DNA from: an uncultured Spirochaetales bacterium
Lineage (GTDB): Bacteria; Spirochaetota; Spirochaetia; Treponematales; Treponemataceae
Assembly (NCBI GenBank): GCA_946061495.1
Contig: CAMGSV010000154.1
Coordinates: forward strand, 1 to 5,913
Reading direction: 5' to 3'
Length of the DNA: 5,913 bases
This document shows positions 5,414 to 5,913 of the stretch, in pieces. Position numbers and translations under genes: made by a program. Positions within the stretch are counted from its first letter, which is position 1. Each line of letters begins with the position of its first letter. Below the pieces are notes generated by a model. That model was not told the DNA's origin, did not search any database, and saw only the letters and a list, made by a program, of their open reading frames with translations.

Positions 5414-5913
5414 AGATATGCAACGACCTCCTTTCTTTCAAGAGCATTTTTCATAATCTTTTGTAAGACATCTACAACAACAGAATTTCCAAACTGTTTA
5501 TATGCCACTGAATCACGATCTGCTATTTTAAAATTTTCAGGAAAACCGTCCAGTCTAGCGCATTCGCGTGGAGCAAGCTTCCTGACTTTTCCATTTACTC
5601 TGTATAAGCCAGTTTTTGCGCCAGCACCACCACCATACGCTGACAATGTAATCGCTGTACCAAGAGGGCTGTAAATTCTTTCTCCTTGTCCACCTTTATT
5701 TACTGTTCCAATTCTTAAAGGACTGTCTGATATTCTTTCTTCTACATTTTGATTTATTACTATATCATTTCGGTGAATTTCATATTTTCCAGTCTCAGAA
5801 TCAGGAAGGAGAATGTCAAGAACATGTTTTTTTAAATTTTCTTCCTGTGGAAAGTCAAACCCTTTTACTCTTAAATCCTTCCTAAAACATACGATATAAA
5901 TACGCTTTCTGCT
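5410..5913 (-). CDS. C5-cytosine DNA methyltransferase, M.HhaI-like, C-terminal part (predicted GCGC)
   Basis: The frame is open to the right edge and shows the last 167 residues; M.HhaI has 327, so about half is missing. It would methylate the inner cytosine of GCGC and protect host DNA from the neighbouring endonuclease. Seen in order: the end of motif VIII (SRKRIYIVCF, 1-10); LLPDSE (35-40); the target recognition domain GKGG-type block NKGGQGERIYS (72-82) and AITLSAYGGG (87-96); motif IX (RKLAPRECARLDGFP, 111-125); motif X (AYKQFGNSVVVDVLQ, 137-151). Q76, R79 and T89 fall at the spacing of Gln237, Arg240 and Thr250 of M.HhaI, which contact or fill the target site. Motifs I, IV (catalytic Pro-Cys) and VI lie outside the window, so activity cannot be confirmed. 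The stop overlaps the endonuclease ATG by 4 bp. The TTG at 5646 is an internal leucine codon, not a start. AT-rich like its partner. Confidence 0.96.
   Translation of the reverse strand, partial: SRKRIYIVCFRKDLRVKGFDFPQEENLKKHVLDILLPDSETGKYEIHRNDIVINQNVEERISDSPLRIGTVNKGGQGERIYSPLGTAITLSAYGGGAGAKTGLYRVNGKVRKLAPRECARLDGFPENFKIADRDSVAYKQFGNSVVVDVLQKIMKNALERKEVVAYL
5426..5434 (-). promoter_or_regulatory. Ribosome binding site of the endonuclease gene, inside the methyltransferase
   Basis: The minus strand reads AAAGGAGGT, a near-perfect Shine-Dalgarno sequence, within the last codons of the methyltransferase gene. It is 13 nt before the ATG at 5413, longer than the usual 5-9. The 4-bp stop/start overlap may let terminating ribosomes restart, which would compensate for the spacing. 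Confidence 0.6.

Noticed and set aside
5410..5646. A separate small gene starting at the TTG at 5646
   Set aside because: The frame continues upstream to the window edge and encodes the M.HhaI-like recognition domain without a break; the TTG is leucine in AITLSAY.
1..5913. CRISPR array, tRNA or rRNA gene, transposase or integrase
   Set aside because: I saw no spaced direct repeats, tRNA-like fold with TTCAA-type arm in context, rRNA sequence or recombinase motif in any frame.

Overview
The window holds the 5' part of a peptide/nickel-type ABC importer operon and, directly upstream of it, the 3' part of a type II restriction-modification (R-M) system. All five recognisable genes lie on the minus strand, so transcription runs from the right edge to the left edge. 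The first (right) and last (left) genes are both cut by the window.

Right block, about 4667-5913, AT-rich: the C-terminal half of a C5-cytosine DNA methyltransferase closely resembling M.HhaI overlaps by 4 bp (ATGA) a 248-aa restriction endonuclease that resembles HinP1I along its whole length. Both reference enzymes recognise GCGC. The specificity-determining residues visible in the methyltransferase (Gln and Arg of GGQGER, and the downstream Thr) are kept at M.HhaI spacing, so a GCGC-specific R-M pair is a strong prediction. The methyltransferase N-terminal half (motifs I to VI) and the promoter lie outside the window.

Middle, 4514-4666: a 153-bp non-coding gap where composition switches from AT-rich to GC-rich. 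It holds a short perfect hairpin after the endonuclease and, 26 bp before the next start codon, a 13-bp inverted repeat around a G-run-rich spacer. It is the candidate regulatory region of the transporter.

Left block, about 1-4513, GC-rich: (i) a 609-aa solute-binding lipoprotein; (ii) a 120-bp gap with a nested hairpin; (iii) a DppB/OppB-type permease; (iv) 9 bp later, a DppC/OppC-type permease joined in frame to a DppD/OppD-type ATPase domain, cut at the window edge just after the Walker A region. A second ATPase (OppF/DppF type) probably follows outside the window, but this is not seen. The binding protein would capture a substrate (oligopeptide or other small ligand, not determinable here), the two permeases form the channel, and the fused ATPase drives import.

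Organism: a GC-rich bacterium. The relaxed lipobox (GFFSC) would suit a spirochaete such as a treponeme, but this is weak evidence. The sharp composition change suggests the R-M genes were acquired horizontally. Nothing here is a clearly new system; the most unusual items are the permease-ATPase fusion and the two structured intergenic elements.
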